Below are positions 16,632-25,441 of a stretch of DNA of 38,503 nucleotides, one piece after another (the first letter of the stretch is position 1; every line of letters starts with the position of its first letter). Both the position numbers and the translations under genes were made by a program. The notes below the pieces were generated by a model that saw only the letters and a list, made by a program, of their open reading frames with translations, did no database searches and was not told the DNA's origin. The DNA is taken from the NCBI RefSeq assembly GCF_002341865.1, contig NZ_DDOV01000118.1, positions 27,350 to 65,852 of the forward strand, read 5' to 3'. Origin of the DNA: Clostridium sp. UBA2485 (GTDB lineage Bacteria; Bacillota; Clostridia; Clostridiales; Clostridiaceae).

Positions 16632-16657
16632 ACAATGGATAATTGACAATTGAAAAT
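16630..16657. repeat. Short AATTG/GACAAT simple repeat
   Basis: A run of near-repeats (GACAATGG, AATTGACAATTGAAAATT) immediately after the aminotransferase stop. Similar short motifs appear near 14654, 35629 and 38347. It is a common kind of intergenic microrepeat in low-GC Firmicutes, with no known function. Confidence 0.45.
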
Positions 16658-16730
16658 TATAGCAGAAATTGGTTTAAATCAAGCTAGTTTCTTTAATAAA
16701 TTTTTTACTAACATACAATTGCTAGTTTTT

Positions 16731-16990
16731 CACCTCTGAGGAACAGTAGCGAAGCCCTTTAGTGTTCTCATGAGGTGCAGTATAGTTTGGAACAATATCC
16801 AAAAAATCAAATCAATACTAATGGAGATAACCAATATAATTTAAATAGTAGTTAATGTATTAAATATTGTTTTATATCATACTGCACCCTAAGGGGTATA
16901 ATTAAAAAGTAGTTACATGTTAAATTTGTGTAGCTATTTTAATTTTACTTAAACTTCATAATCTTATTATAGACCCCAGGGGTGTAAACT
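16731..16990. repeat. Nested palindromic element, possibly MITE-like
   Basis: The first hairpin is CACCTCTGAGGAACA (16731-16745) against TGTTCTCATGAGGTG (16763-16777). GGTGCAGTATAG just after it is the complement of the ATACTGCACC block near 16879-16888. A second inverted pair, GCACCCTAAGGGGTATAATTA (about 16883-16903) against TTATTATAGACCCCAGGGGTGT (about 16964-16985), encloses ~60 bases. No coding frame is seen. It occupies most of the 500-base gap between the aminotransferase gene and dapB. Confidence 0.5.
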
Positions 16991-17093
16991 AATTATTTAT
17001 AAGAAATTACTGCATAACTTTAAAATCAATTTATTTTTAAATTGTGAATCGAAAATAACTAAGGTATGCTTAAAAAAATAGATGCCTAAAATA

Positions 17094-17125
17094 AAAAAAG
17101 TGGTGATATATATCACCACTTTTTT
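17094..17125. terminator. Terminator of the asd-dapA-dapB operon
   Basis: Perfect palindrome: AAAAAA, GTGGTGATAT / ATATCACCAC, TTTTTT. It lies six bases beyond the dapB stop and is symmetric, so it could act on both strands. Confidence 0.9.
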
Positions 17126-17131
17126 AAAAAA

Positions 17132-17881
17132 TTATTTTACTACATCATCCATTGAGTACATGCCTTTTTCTTTATTATAAACAAAGGCACATGCTCTTAA
17201 GGCACCTACTGCAAAAACTTCTCTGGAAATTGCAGAGTGCTTAATTTCAATAACTTCACCTTGACCAGCAAATATTATTTCATGGTTTCCAATTATATTT
17301 CCACCACGAATAGTATGAATACCTATTTCTTGTTCATCTCTTTTAGCTATTCCTTCTCTTCCAAAAATAAATTTCGTTTCATCTTTTATAGAGTCTTTAA
17401 TAGTATTTGCTAATAGAAGAGCAGTTCCACTAGGGGCATCTACTTTTTGATTGTGATGCTTTTCTATAATTTCTATATCAAAGTCATTATAAAGCGTATT
17501 ACTTATATTCTTTAATATATTATTTATTATATTTATTCCTATGGACATATTAGCAGAGAAAAACACAGGAATAGTATTACCTAAAGCATGAATATGAGCT
17601 TTTTGTTCTTCATCATATCCTGTAGTACAAAATACAACAGGTTTATTTTTATTAATTGCAAATTGAGAAATTTGCTTTAATGTATCTGGTCTTGAGAAAT
17701 CTAAAATAACATCTATTTCTTCATTACATTCATCTATACTATCATAAATTGGATATTTAAGAGATTCTTCTTTAAATTTATCCACTCCAGCTACAATAGA
17801 TAAGTTTTTAAATTTTTCAGCGGTAGAAGAAATCATTCTTCCCATTTTTCCACTACATCCAACTAAAAGGATTTTAATCAT
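17132..17881 (-). CDS. dapB: 4-hydroxy-tetrahydrodipicolinate reductase
   Basis: NAD(P)H-dependent reductase of 249 residues producing tetrahydrodipicolinate, the substrate of DapH. The Rossmann nucleotide loop is GCSGKMG (8-14). The catalytic and substrate block EKHHNQKVDAPSGTA (140-154) contains the conserved His pair, K146 and the S-G-T substrate-binding turn. FCTTGYD and SANMSIGIN are also typical. The SD is AGGAGG before the ATG. It follows dapA by 10 bases as the last gene of asd-dapA-dapB and ends just before a strong terminator. Length is slightly shorter than the E. coli enzyme, as usual in Firmicutes. Confidence 0.96.
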   Translation of the reverse strand: MIKILLVGCSGKMGRMISSTAEKFKNLSIVAGVDKFKEESLKYPIYDSIDECNEEIDVILDFSRPDTLKQISQFAINKNKPVVFCTTGYDEEQKAHIHALGNTIPVFFSANMSIGINIINNILKNISNTLYNDFDIEIIEKHHNQKVDAPSGTALLLANTIKDSIKDETKFIFGREGIAKRDEQEIGIHTIRGGNIIGNHEIIFAGQGEVIEIKHSAISREVFAVGALRACAFVYNKEKGMYSMDDVVK

Positions 17882-17891
17882 ATTAGTCCTC

Positions 17892-18773
17892 CTATTTAAT
17901 TAAGTTATAAGCTTTTAATTCGCATTGTAAAGTTTTAAGATTTTTTTCTTCCATGTCTACAAGAGGTAATCTTAAAGAACCTACTTCCATACCCATTAAA
18001 TTAAGTGCAGTTTTAACAGGAATAGGATTTGTCTCTATAAAAAGAGCATTAGTTAATGGTAAAGTCTTAAGCTGTAAATCTAAAGCATCCTTTATATTTC
18101 CATTTAAATAGTATTCACAGATATTGTGAACATCTTTAGGAATTACATTAGCAAGTACAGAAATAACGCCTATACCACCCATTGCCATTATAGGAACAAT
18201 TTGATCATCATTTCCAGAATATATGTCTAATTTGTCTTTGCACAGTGATTTTATCTTTATAATTTGACTCATGTCACCGCTAGCTTCTTTCACAGCAACT
18301 ATATTATCAAGTTCACATAATTCTGCAAGGGCAGAAGGAGGAATATTCATTCCTGTTCTAGAAGGTACATTATAAACTACTATAGGTGTTTTTACACTAT
18401 TAGCAATGGCTTTAAAATGTGCTATAAGTCCTTTAGAACTAGTTTTGTTATAGTAAGGATTTATAACTAGTAGTCCATCTGCTCCAACTTCTTCTGCATA
18501 TTTACTCATTTCAATTGAAGCTTGTGTATTATTTGTACCAGTACCAGCAATAACAGGAATTCTTTTATTAACTACATCTATAACAAATTTAATAGTTTCT
18601 TTTTTCTCATCTGTTGACATTGTAGAAGCTTCACCAGTAGTTCCACAAACTATAATAGCATCTGTTTTATTTTCAATATGCCATTCTATAAGCTCTCTTA
18701 ACTTATTAAAGTCAACACCAGTTTCATTAAAAGGAGTAACAATTGCTACACCTGAACCCTTAAAAATACTCAT
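17892..18773 (-). CDS. dapA: 4-hydroxy-tetrahydrodipicolinate synthase
   Basis: Cytoplasmic (beta/alpha)8 aldolase-type enzyme of 293 residues condensing pyruvate with aspartate semialdehyde, the branch point to lysine and DAP. The Schiff-base lysine is K162 in VAVKEASGD. The catalytic triad elements T45/T46 (CGTTGEAS) and Y134 (YNVPSRTG, with R139 for substrate) are intact. Full length for the family. AAAGGAAG precedes the ATG. It is the middle gene of the operon: asd ends 77 bases upstream and dapB starts 10 bases downstream. Feedback sensitivity to lysine cannot be judged by eye. Confidence 0.96.
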   Translation of the reverse strand: MSIFKGSGVAIVTPFNETGVDFNKLRELIEWHIENKTDAIIVCGTTGEASTMSTDEKKETIKFVIDVVNKRIPVIAGTGTNNTQASIEMSKYAEEVGADGLLVINPYYNKTSSKGLIAHFKAIANSVKTPIVVYNVPSRTGMNIPPSALAELCELDNIVAVKEASGDMSQIIKIKSLCKDKLDIYSGNDDQIVPIMAMGGIGVISVLANVIPKDVHNICEYYLNGNIKDALDLQLKTLPLTNALFIETNPIPVKTALNLMGMEVGSLRLPLVDMEEKNLKTLQCELKAYNLIK

Positions 18774-18850
18774 AATATTATCTTCCTTTCTAAAATATAA
18801 TAAAAGACCATACTCATTTAGTCATTTATTTGCTAATTCTTTATATAATT

Positions 18851-19849
18851 CTAAATTAAATCTTTTTCTATAAAGGTTTCTGCAATTTGAACTGCATTAA
18901 GGGCTGCTCCTTTTCTTATGTTGTCAGCAACAACCCATAAGTTTAAACCTCTATCTACACTAAAATCTCTTCTTATTCTACCAATATAAACTTCATCTTT
19001 TCCAGCAATATTTATTGGCATTGGATAGATTTCTTCCTTAGTATTATCCATTACAACTATACCTTCTGATTTTTTGTAAAGTTCAAAAATATCTTCTATA
19101 TTAAAGTCTTTTTTAAGTTCAACATTAATACTTTCGCTATGACCGTGATAAACAGGCACTCTAACTGTAGTAGCAGTGATTCTTAAATTAGTATCATGAA
19201 GTATTTTTTTACTTTCATCAATCATTTTCATTTCCTCTTTGGTGTAACCATTATCTAAGAATACATCAATTTGAGGGATTACATTATAAGCAATTGGAGA
19301 AGTGAATTTTTTAGGTGCTTCACCTTTAATACCATTCTCTAAATCACTATACCCATGCATTCCAGCACCAGATACTGCTTGATAAGTGGAGTAAACAACT
19401 CTTTCAATACCATAGGCATCATATAGTGGCTTTAAAGCTACCATAGCTTGTATGGTAGAGCAATTAGGATTTGCTATTATACCATTATGATTTCTAATAT
19501 CTTCTCCGTTAACTTCTGGCACTACTAGAGGAACATCCTCGTCCATTCTAAAAGCACTGCTGTTATCAATAACTATAGCTCCATATTTAACGAATATCTT
19601 TGCATATTCTAAACTAGTGCTTCCACCAGCAGAAAAAAGGGCAAAGTGTATTTTTTTATTACATATATTTTCTTCTTTTAATTCTTCAACAACAATTTCT
19701 TTTTCTTTATAGTTAACACGAGAGCCAGCAGAACGTTTAGAAGCAAAGAGATAAAGATTTTCTATAGGAAAGTTTCTCTCTTTTAAAATTTCAATAAATT
19801 GTCTTCCAACCATACCTGTGGCTCCAACAATAGCTACATTATAAGTCAA
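18851..19849 (-). CDS. asd: Aspartate-semialdehyde dehydrogenase
   Basis: NADP-dependent dehydrogenase of 332 residues that reduces aspartyl phosphate to aspartate semialdehyde, feeding DAP, lysine, threonine and methionine. The nucleotide loop GATGMVGR is at 9-16, the catalytic C130 is in NPNCSTIQ, and the substrate and catalytic His block is VPVYHGHSES. Translation starts at a TTG, eight bases after AAGGAG; no ATG alternative nearby has an SD. First gene of the asd-dapA-dapB operon. I saw no lysine riboswitch or T-box in the ~300 bases upstream on this strand. Confidence 0.95.
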   Translation of the reverse strand: MTYNVAIVGATGMVGRQFIEILKERNFPIENLYLFASKRSAGSRVNYKEKEIVVEELKEENICNKKIHFALFSAGGSTSLEYAKIFVKYGAIVIDNSSAFRMDEDVPLVVPEVNGEDIRNHNGIIANPNCSTIQAMVALKPLYDAYGIERVVYSTYQAVSGAGMHGYSDLENGIKGEAPKKFTSPIAYNVIPQIDVFLDNGYTKEEMKMIDESKKILHDTNLRITATTVRVPVYHGHSESINVELKKDFNIEDIFELYKKSEGIVVMDNTKEEIYPMPINIAGKDEVYIGRIRRDFSVDRGLNLWVVADNIRKGAALNAVQIAETFIEKDLI

Positions 19850-20139
19850 TTAAATCACTCCTTAAAAGTTCTTTACTATATTATATAGTTTTAGAATAAA
19901 AAGTTATATAGTTTTAAAAAAATAAATTTTATTGTTATTGTTAAACTAATAATTATCTTTTTATAAATCAGAAAAAAAATTACATAAAAAACCATGGGAA
20001 AATATTATTAATTAATTGCTGCACATAAAATATCATTTTATGTAATAATATAAAATCTGAATTGTTAATATAATGGAAATATTTTTAAAATTGTATTAAC
20101 TTTGATAAGTTTAAATAAACAATTATGAAACTAAATTGT

Positions 20140-20168
20140 TTGACAATTAATATAGTATGTGATAGTAT
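20140..20168 (+). promoter_or_regulatory. Strong sigma-A promoter for an unassigned transcript
   Basis: Consensus TTGACA, a 17-base spacer and TAGTAT (20163-20168), pointing away from asd and into a region with no ORF over 60 codons. The predicted start is about 20175. Confidence 0.6.
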
Positions 20169-20174
20169 TATAAA

Positions 20175-20508
20175 AAATGAAATTCTTGTAGAATTTTTAT
20201 TCAAAATTCATATTGTTCAATTATATGAAGCTTTCAAATTGCAATATAAATAAAAGAATTAATGATATATTAAACTTAATTATAGTTAATAATTAAATTT
20301 AATCAACTTTTGCTTGATATTTAGACAGGCACTTTTGTTATATCATTGTAAATTTTATGACCAGATTGTTAATAAAAATAGAATTATCAAAACATTCAGA
20401 AAATATAGCTAAAATCTGTGAATTTAAATTTAAAACATTGCTGTATAGATGTGAAGAAGATTAGTTGATAAAAAGTAAAGAAATGTTAGCAATACTACTA
20501 ACATTTTT
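20175..20508 (+). ncRNA. Candidate small RNA or short leader transcript
   Basis: The stretch runs from a near-consensus promoter to a hairpin terminator, about 330 bases. The only ORF worth noting is 35 codons (20357-20464, beginning MTRLLIK), with no ribosome binding site. It may be a small RNA, an mRNA for an unusual small protein, or a decayed gene. It lies 770 bases before oppB in the same direction. A 12/15 match to the CodY box occurs at 20391-20405. Confidence 0.35.
20481..20508 (+). terminator. Terminator of candidate small transcript
   Basis: AAATGTTAG (20481-20489), 8-base loop, CTAACATTT (20498-20506), followed by T-rich sequence. Confidence 0.75.
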
Positions 20509-21282
20509 ATTTTCTACTTAACTTAATTGTTCTAAGCTGAGAAGTAGGATGCTAAAGATGAAAATTAATAATTATAAACTGTATACTAAAGATTTTTTAA
20601 TTTATTTGAAAGATTTAAATTAGTAAAGTATTGTTTAGAGTTTAAAGAATAAAAATAAGTACATAAGAATATGTTATAAAAAATAAGCAAAAGAAATTTA
20701 TGCGAAGATTTATAATATATAGTTATAATTATAAAAAGTAAAAATGATTTTATTTATATCTTTATAAAATTAGGTATTTACAATCAGATATAAATAAGGT
20801 ATAAAAGTAAGAAAAGAAATTCTACTAAGTTTCCTTAATAAGTGCAATAAAGTTAAATATGAAAAAATAGTGATTTTAGTGGGCAACATTCTAGAACATA
20901 CCTACAGTAAAGTTTGAACTAAAGTATACAATCATTTAATAATTTTCTTCATAGTATTGTATCTTTAGTATAAATAAACCCTAAATATGATAAACAATAA
21001 AGAAAATGAAATAATTATAAAGCAAAAATGAAATTGAAATTCTTTGAAGAGGCTAAAAGAATTTTATTGTGTTATATATGGATATTAATTGCATATATGC
21101 TTATATAGTTTTTGAAGTTTTATAGACATAGAGTACATATAAAAGTTGTGTTGAAGGTATTATTTGGAGTACAGGTATATAAATATTCTTACATTTCTAA
21201 CAAAAAAGTAAGGATATATATAATAAGTTGCAATAAGTGAAAATCTTTTGCAACAACTTTATGCTAAAATGGAGGGATGATG
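20509..21282. other. AT-rich spacer upstream of the opp operon
   Basis: No gene is supported. A start-less 40-codon open stretch (20798-20917, containing KIVILVGNILEHTYSKV) looks like coding debris. An inverted repeat lies around 20923-20964 (CTAAAGTATACAAT against ATTGTATCTTTAG). GTTGCAA (21227-21233) with TTGCAAC (21248-21254) forms a hairpin about 16 bases before the oppB SD, so it lies in the leader. No single opp promoter stands out. Confidence 0.4.
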
Positions 21283-22218
21283 ATGTTAAAATTTACTCTA
21301 AAGAGATTTGGGTATATGCTTGTAACGCTGTTCATATCAATAACAATTACGTTCATGCTAGTACATGCTATACCTGGTGACCCGCTAGCGTCAATGGCTA
21401 GAAACTTACCACCACAAATTAAAGCAAACTATTATGCTAAGTATGGATTAGATCAACCAGTTATAATTCAATACGGAAAATTTATTTCTAATTTAGTTCT
21501 ACATGGAGACATGGGAGAATCTTTAGCTTACTCAGGAAGAAGTGTAGGCAAAACTATAGCTAGTTATGCACCTATATCAGCGAGAATAGGTGGACAAGCA
21601 ATTTTAATTGGATTTACTATTGGAGTTATTTTAGGTATTTTAGCGGCATTTAAGAGAGGTAAATGGCCAGATTATTTAGTAATGTTTATTGCTATATTGG
21701 GTATTTCAGTACCAAGTTTCGTTATTGCGTCATTGTTGCAGTTTACATTTACAGTTCATTGGATGGTTTTACCATCAACTGGTTGGGGGCAATTTAAGCA
21801 TACTATATTACCAACTATAGCCTTAAGTTTTGCTTCTATAGCAACTTATGCAAGATATATGAGAGCTAACTGTTTAGATGTTATTGGACAGGATTATATA
21901 CTAACAGCAAAAGCAAAAGGTGTTTCTAAGTTAAGCTTAGTATTTAAACACGTTATAAGAAATGCTATACTTCCAGCTATCACATTATTAGGACCACAAA
22001 TTGCAAATATATTTATAGGATCATTTGTTGTTGAAAGTATATTTGCTATACCTGGATTAGGTCAATATTTCGTTTCTTCCATATCAGATAGAGATTATAC
22101 TATGGTAATGGGACAAACTATTTTTATATCAGCATTATTTATTGTTTCATTATTTATAGTTGATATAGTTTATGGACTAGTTGATCCAAGAATTAGAGTT
22201 TCTAATAGTAAGAGATAG
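21283..22218 (+). CDS. oppB: Oligopeptide ABC transporter permease OppB
   Basis: First inner-membrane subunit of the oligopeptide importer, 311 residues, with about six transmembrane helices. It has the N-terminal family signature LVHAIPGDP and the cytoplasmic EAA loop (AKAKGVSKLSLVFKHVIRNA, then ILP) that contacts the ATPases. Three consecutive ATGs (21277, 21280, 21283) follow GGAGGG at 21271-21276. Only the third has a normal spacing (six bases), so I use it; the longest form adds two Met residues. The gene leads an oppB-C-D-F operon, with oppC starting 11 bases after the stop. An inverted repeat in the leader may be regulatory. Confidence 0.95.
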   Translation: MLKFTLKRFGYMLVTLFISITITFMLVHAIPGDPLASMARNLPPQIKANYYAKYGLDQPVIIQYGKFISNLVLHGDMGESLAYSGRSVGKTIASYAPISARIGGQAILIGFTIGVILGILAAFKRGKWPDYLVMFIAILGISVPSFVIASLLQFTFTVHWMVLPSTGWGQFKHTILPTIALSFASIATYARYMRANCLDVIGQDYILTAKAKGVSKLSLVFKHVIRNAILPAITLLGPQIANIFIGSFVVESIFAIPGLGQYFVSSISDRDYTMVMGQTIFISALFIVSLFIVDIVYGLVDPRIRVSNSKR

Positions 22219-22229
22219 GAGGGAAAGTT

Positions 22230-23162
22230 ATGGCAGAGTTATCAAAAGACAAGTTTAAGATTATCGGGTGCGATACATCAAAATCTAATGAGATTTTAAG
22301 ACCTAGTATGACTTATTGGCAAGATGCTTGGAGAAGATTAAAACAAAATAAAGTTGCAATAGTATCTCTTTGCATACTTATAATCATATCAATAATGGCA
22401 ATTGTAGGACCAAGTATTGGTAAGGCTATATCTGGAGTAAGTTATGAGGTTACAAATAATAGTTTACTTAATCAAGGACCAAGTTCAAGTAACTGGTTTG
22501 GAACAGATATGTTAGGAAGAGATACCTTTGGTAGAGTTTGGCAAGGTGCTAGAGTATCTCTGATAATTGGTCTTATAGGTGCATTAATAGATACAGTCCT
22601 TGGTTCCATTTATGGAGGAATTGCAGGCTTCTTCGGTGGAATAGTTGATGACATAATGATGAGAATACTAGAAATATTAGTAAGTATTCCTTATCTTGTT
22701 ATAGTTATATTAATATCTATGATATTTGATAGTAAAGGTATTTTAACTTTAATTGTTGCCATGACAGTTACAGGATGGTGTAGTATGGCAAGACTTGTTA
22801 GAGGACAATTATTACAAATAAAGGAACAAGAATACGTTCTTGCAGCTAAAGCTCTTGGGGCAAGTCCTTCAAGAATAATTGCTAGACATTTATTACCAAA
22901 CACTTTAGGTGTTATGATAGTTGCAATAACTTTTGATATACCAAGTTTTATATTTGGTGAAGCGTTCTTAAGCTACATAGGTTTAGGAATTCAATCTCCA
23001 AAGACAAGTTTAGGATCATTGGCTTCTGCAGCACAACAGAACTTAATGTTCTATCCAGAACAATTACTTTTCCCAGCTTTAGTAATATCTCTAATAATGT
23101 TATCATTCCAATTACTAGGGGATGGTTTAAGAGATGCACTAGATCCGAAATTACGTCAGTAG
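22230..23162 (+). CDS. oppC: Oligopeptide ABC transporter permease OppC
   Basis: Second permease subunit, 310 residues. It has a longer N-terminal cytoplasmic tail (about 1-40) before the first helix (LCILIIISIMAIVG), the OppC_N-type loop ending GTDMLGRDTFGRVWQGARVSL, then five more helices. The EAA loop is AAKALGASPSRIIARHLLPN. It pairs with OppB to form the channel. AGGAGGG precedes the ATG. It sits between oppB and oppD with short spacers, so all four genes are one transcript. Confidence 0.96.
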   Translation: MAELSKDKFKIIGCDTSKSNEILRPSMTYWQDAWRRLKQNKVAIVSLCILIIISIMAIVGPSIGKAISGVSYEVTNNSLLNQGPSSSNWFGTDMLGRDTFGRVWQGARVSLIIGLIGALIDTVLGSIYGGIAGFFGGIVDDIMMRILEILVSIPYLVIVILISMIFDSKGILTLIVAMTVTGWCSMARLVRGQLLQIKEQEYVLAAKALGASPSRIIARHLLPNTLGVMIVAITFDIPSFIFGEAFLSYIGLGIQSPKTSLGSLASAAQQNLMFYPEQLLFPALVISLIMLSFQLLGDGLRDALDPKLRQ

Positions 23163-23174
23163 GAGGGGAAATCG

Positions 23175-24206
23175 ATGGAAAAAATATTAGATGTTAAAGA
23201 TTTAAAAGTTTCATTCCATACTTATGCTGGAGAAGTTCAAGCAGTAAGAGGAATAAGTTTTCATTTAAATAAAGGTGAGACATTGGCAGTAGTTGGAGAA
23301 TCTGGATGCGGAAAAACAGTTACAGCTAAGGCATTAATGAGATTGCTTCCTGAACCAATGCCTGCAGAAATAAAAAAAGAATCAAAAATTACATTTGAAG
23401 GAAAAGACATTTTAGCAATGGATGACAAAGAGTTAAGGGAACTTAGAGGTTCTGATATATCTATGATATTCCAAGACCCTATGACTTCTTTAAATCCAAC
23501 TATGACTATTGGTAAACAAATTGCTGAAAGTTTAATTATACACAGAGGAATGAGTAAAGATGAAGCTCTAAAAGAAGCTATAAAAATGCTTGAGTTAGTT
23601 AATATACCTAATGCTGATAAAAGAGCACATCAATATCCACACGAATTTTCAGGTGGTATGAGACAAAGAGCTATGATAGCTATAGCACTTGCTTGTAATC
23701 CCAAAATACTTATAGCGGATGAGCCAACAACAGCTCTTGATGTTACAATACAATCACAAATTATGGAACTTATAGGAGATCTTCAAGAAAAGCTTGGAAC
23801 AGCGGTTATTCTTGTAACACACGACCTTGGTGTTGTTGCTGATGTTGCAGACAGAATTCAAGTTATGTATGCGGGACAAATAATTGAAAGAGGAACAGTT
23901 GATGAAATATTCTATAACCCTCAACATCCGTATACTTGGGCTCTATTACAATCAGTTCCTAGATTAGATACTAAGAATAAAGGAAAATTGTATTCATTAC
24001 AAGGAACACCACCAGATTTAATCAAGCCACCAGTTGGATGTCCTTTTGCTGCAAGATGCGAATATTGTATGCAAATTTGTAAAGAGGAAGTGCCAGAAGT
24101 TACAACTGTTACTGATTCTCATGAAGTATCATGTTGGTTAAAACATCCAATGGCTCCCAAAGTAGAAGTTCCTGAAGTTTTGAGAGGAGTGAAGAATAAT
24201 GGCTAA
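23175..24206 (+). CDS. oppD: Oligopeptide ABC transporter ATPase OppD
   Basis: ATP-hydrolysing subunit of 343 residues. Walker A is GESGCGKT, the Q-loop FQDPMTSLNPT, the ABC signature FSGGMRQR, Walker B ILIADEPT and the switch His in VTHDLG. A C-terminal oligopeptide-transporter extension carries a Cys cluster (GCPFAARCEYCMQIC ... SCWL), the conserved pattern thought to hold a 4Fe-4S centre in this subfamily. AGGAGGGG precedes the ATG. Its end overlaps oppF by 8 bases, indicating coupled translation of the two ATPases. Confidence 0.96.
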   Translation: MEKILDVKDLKVSFHTYAGEVQAVRGISFHLNKGETLAVVGESGCGKTVTAKALMRLLPEPMPAEIKKESKITFEGKDILAMDDKELRELRGSDISMIFQDPMTSLNPTMTIGKQIAESLIIHRGMSKDEALKEAIKMLELVNIPNADKRAHQYPHEFSGGMRQRAMIAIALACNPKILIADEPTTALDVTIQSQIMELIGDLQEKLGTAVILVTHDLGVVADVADRIQVMYAGQIIERGTVDEIFYNPQHPYTWALLQSVPRLDTKNKGKLYSLQGTPPDLIKPPVGCPFAARCEYCMQICKEEVPEVTTVTDSHEVSCWLKHPMAPKVEVPEVLRGVKNNG

Positions 24207-25164
24207 TGAAAAAAATGAAGTCTTAATAGAAGTTAAAAACTTAAAAAAATATTTCCAAGTTGGAAAAGCTGCTACTTTAAAGGCTGTTGACAATGTTAGC
24301 TTTGATATCTTCAAAGGGGAAACTTTAGGTTTAGTTGGAGAGTCTGGTTGCGGAAAAACAACTTGTGGAAGAACTGTTATGGGATTATATGATGCTACAG
24401 AAGGAACAATATCATTTGATGGCCAAGATGTAGGAAAATTAGATAAAAAGCAAAAAAAAGATTTTACTAGAAGAGCACAAATAATATTTCAAGATCCTTA
24501 TGCTTCTTTAAACCCAAGAATGACTGTTGGGGATATAATTGGAGAAGGTATAGATATCCATGGGTTATATAGTGGACAAGAAAGAACAGATAGAATATTT
24601 AATTTATTACAATTAGTTGGCTTAAATAAAGAACACGCTTCAAGATTCCCACATGAGTTTTCAGGTGGACAAAGACAAAGAATAGGTATTGCTAGAGCGC
24701 TTGCTATAGAGCCAGACTTTATAGTATGTGACGAGCCTATATCAGCTCTTGACGTGTCAATTCAAGCACAGGTTGTTAACTTATTAATAAAACTACAAAA
24801 TGAATTAGGATTAACTTATCTCTTTATAGCTCATGACCTTTCAATGGTTAAGCATATTTCAGATAGAGTTGGAGTTATGTATCTTGGTACAATGGTTGAG
24901 CTTGCGTCAAGCCATGATTTATATGAAAAGCCATTACATCCATATACTCAAGCATTATTATCAGCTATTCCAATTCCAGATCCTGAAGTGGAAAGAGGTA
25001 AAAAGAGAATTCAGCTTGAAGGTGAAGTTCCTAGTCCGATTAACCCAAAACCAGGTTGTAGATTTGCAGCAAGATGCAGATATGCTAAACCAATTTGCAG
25101 CGAAAAACTACCGGAGTTTAAGGAAATTGAGCCAAAGCATTTTGTTGCATGCCACTTATTATAA
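24199..25164 (+). CDS. oppF: Oligopeptide ABC transporter ATPase OppF
   Basis: Second ATPase of the importer, 321 residues. Walker A is GESGCGKTT, the Q-loop FQDPYASLNPR, the signature FSGGQRQR, Walker B FIVCDEPIS and the His switch IAHDLS. The C-terminal Cys-containing extension (GCRFAARCRYAKPIC ... ACHLL) parallels OppD. The start lies inside the end of oppD with its own GAGGAG SD. It is the last gene of the operon and is followed by a strong terminator, so the oppA genes downstream are not simply read through. Confidence 0.96.
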   Translation: MANEKNEVLIEVKNLKKYFQVGKAATLKAVDNVSFDIFKGETLGLVGESGCGKTTCGRTVMGLYDATEGTISFDGQDVGKLDKKQKKDFTRRAQIIFQDPYASLNPRMTVGDIIGEGIDIHGLYSGQERTDRIFNLLQLVGLNKEHASRFPHEFSGGQRQRIGIARALAIEPDFIVCDEPISALDVSIQAQVVNLLIKLQNELGLTYLFIAHDLSMVKHISDRVGVMYLGTMVELASSHDLYEKPLHPYTQALLSAIPIPDPEVERGKKRIQLEGEVPSPINPKPGCRFAARCRYAKPICSEKLPEFKEIEPKHFVACHLL

Positions 25165-25172
25165 TAAATATG

Positions 25173-25200
25173 AAAGACAGGGAGTTCCCTGTCTTTTTTT
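25173..25200 (+). terminator. Terminator of the oppBCDF operon
   Basis: AAAGACAGGGA, 2-base loop, TCCCTGTCTTT followed by more T; a textbook intrinsic terminator beginning 8 bases after the oppF stop. Confidence 0.93.
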
Positions 25201-25441
25201 ATGTGATGTATTTAATAAAGTTATGCTATACTGATTGATGGAAGTTTAGTCAAAGTAATTATCAAAGCCTTATAGTAAAGTATTAGTGATAGTGGAAATA
25301 CTGAATTTGAAGCGTGAGAATAATGATGGCATGAAAATGCGTGTGTAACCAAGTAAAAATTATGTTGCATTTTTAAGCAGCTTATGAAGATAAATAAAGA
25401 AAGAATAAATTTCATTTTTGTAAAAATAACGTAAGAAGTTT

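Noticed and set aside
19850..20140. Lysine riboswitch or T-box upstream of asd
   Set aside because: No recognisable L-box core (AGGTAGAGG-like) or T-box GGGTGGNACCGCG motif could be read on the minus strand.
24833..25234. 133-codon frame overlapping the oppF end
   Set aside because: Shadow frame of oppF running through the terminator; no SD and no family features.
25221..25415. Minus-strand 64-codon frame after oppF
   Set aside because: No SD, low-complexity composition, not followed by any terminator on that strand.
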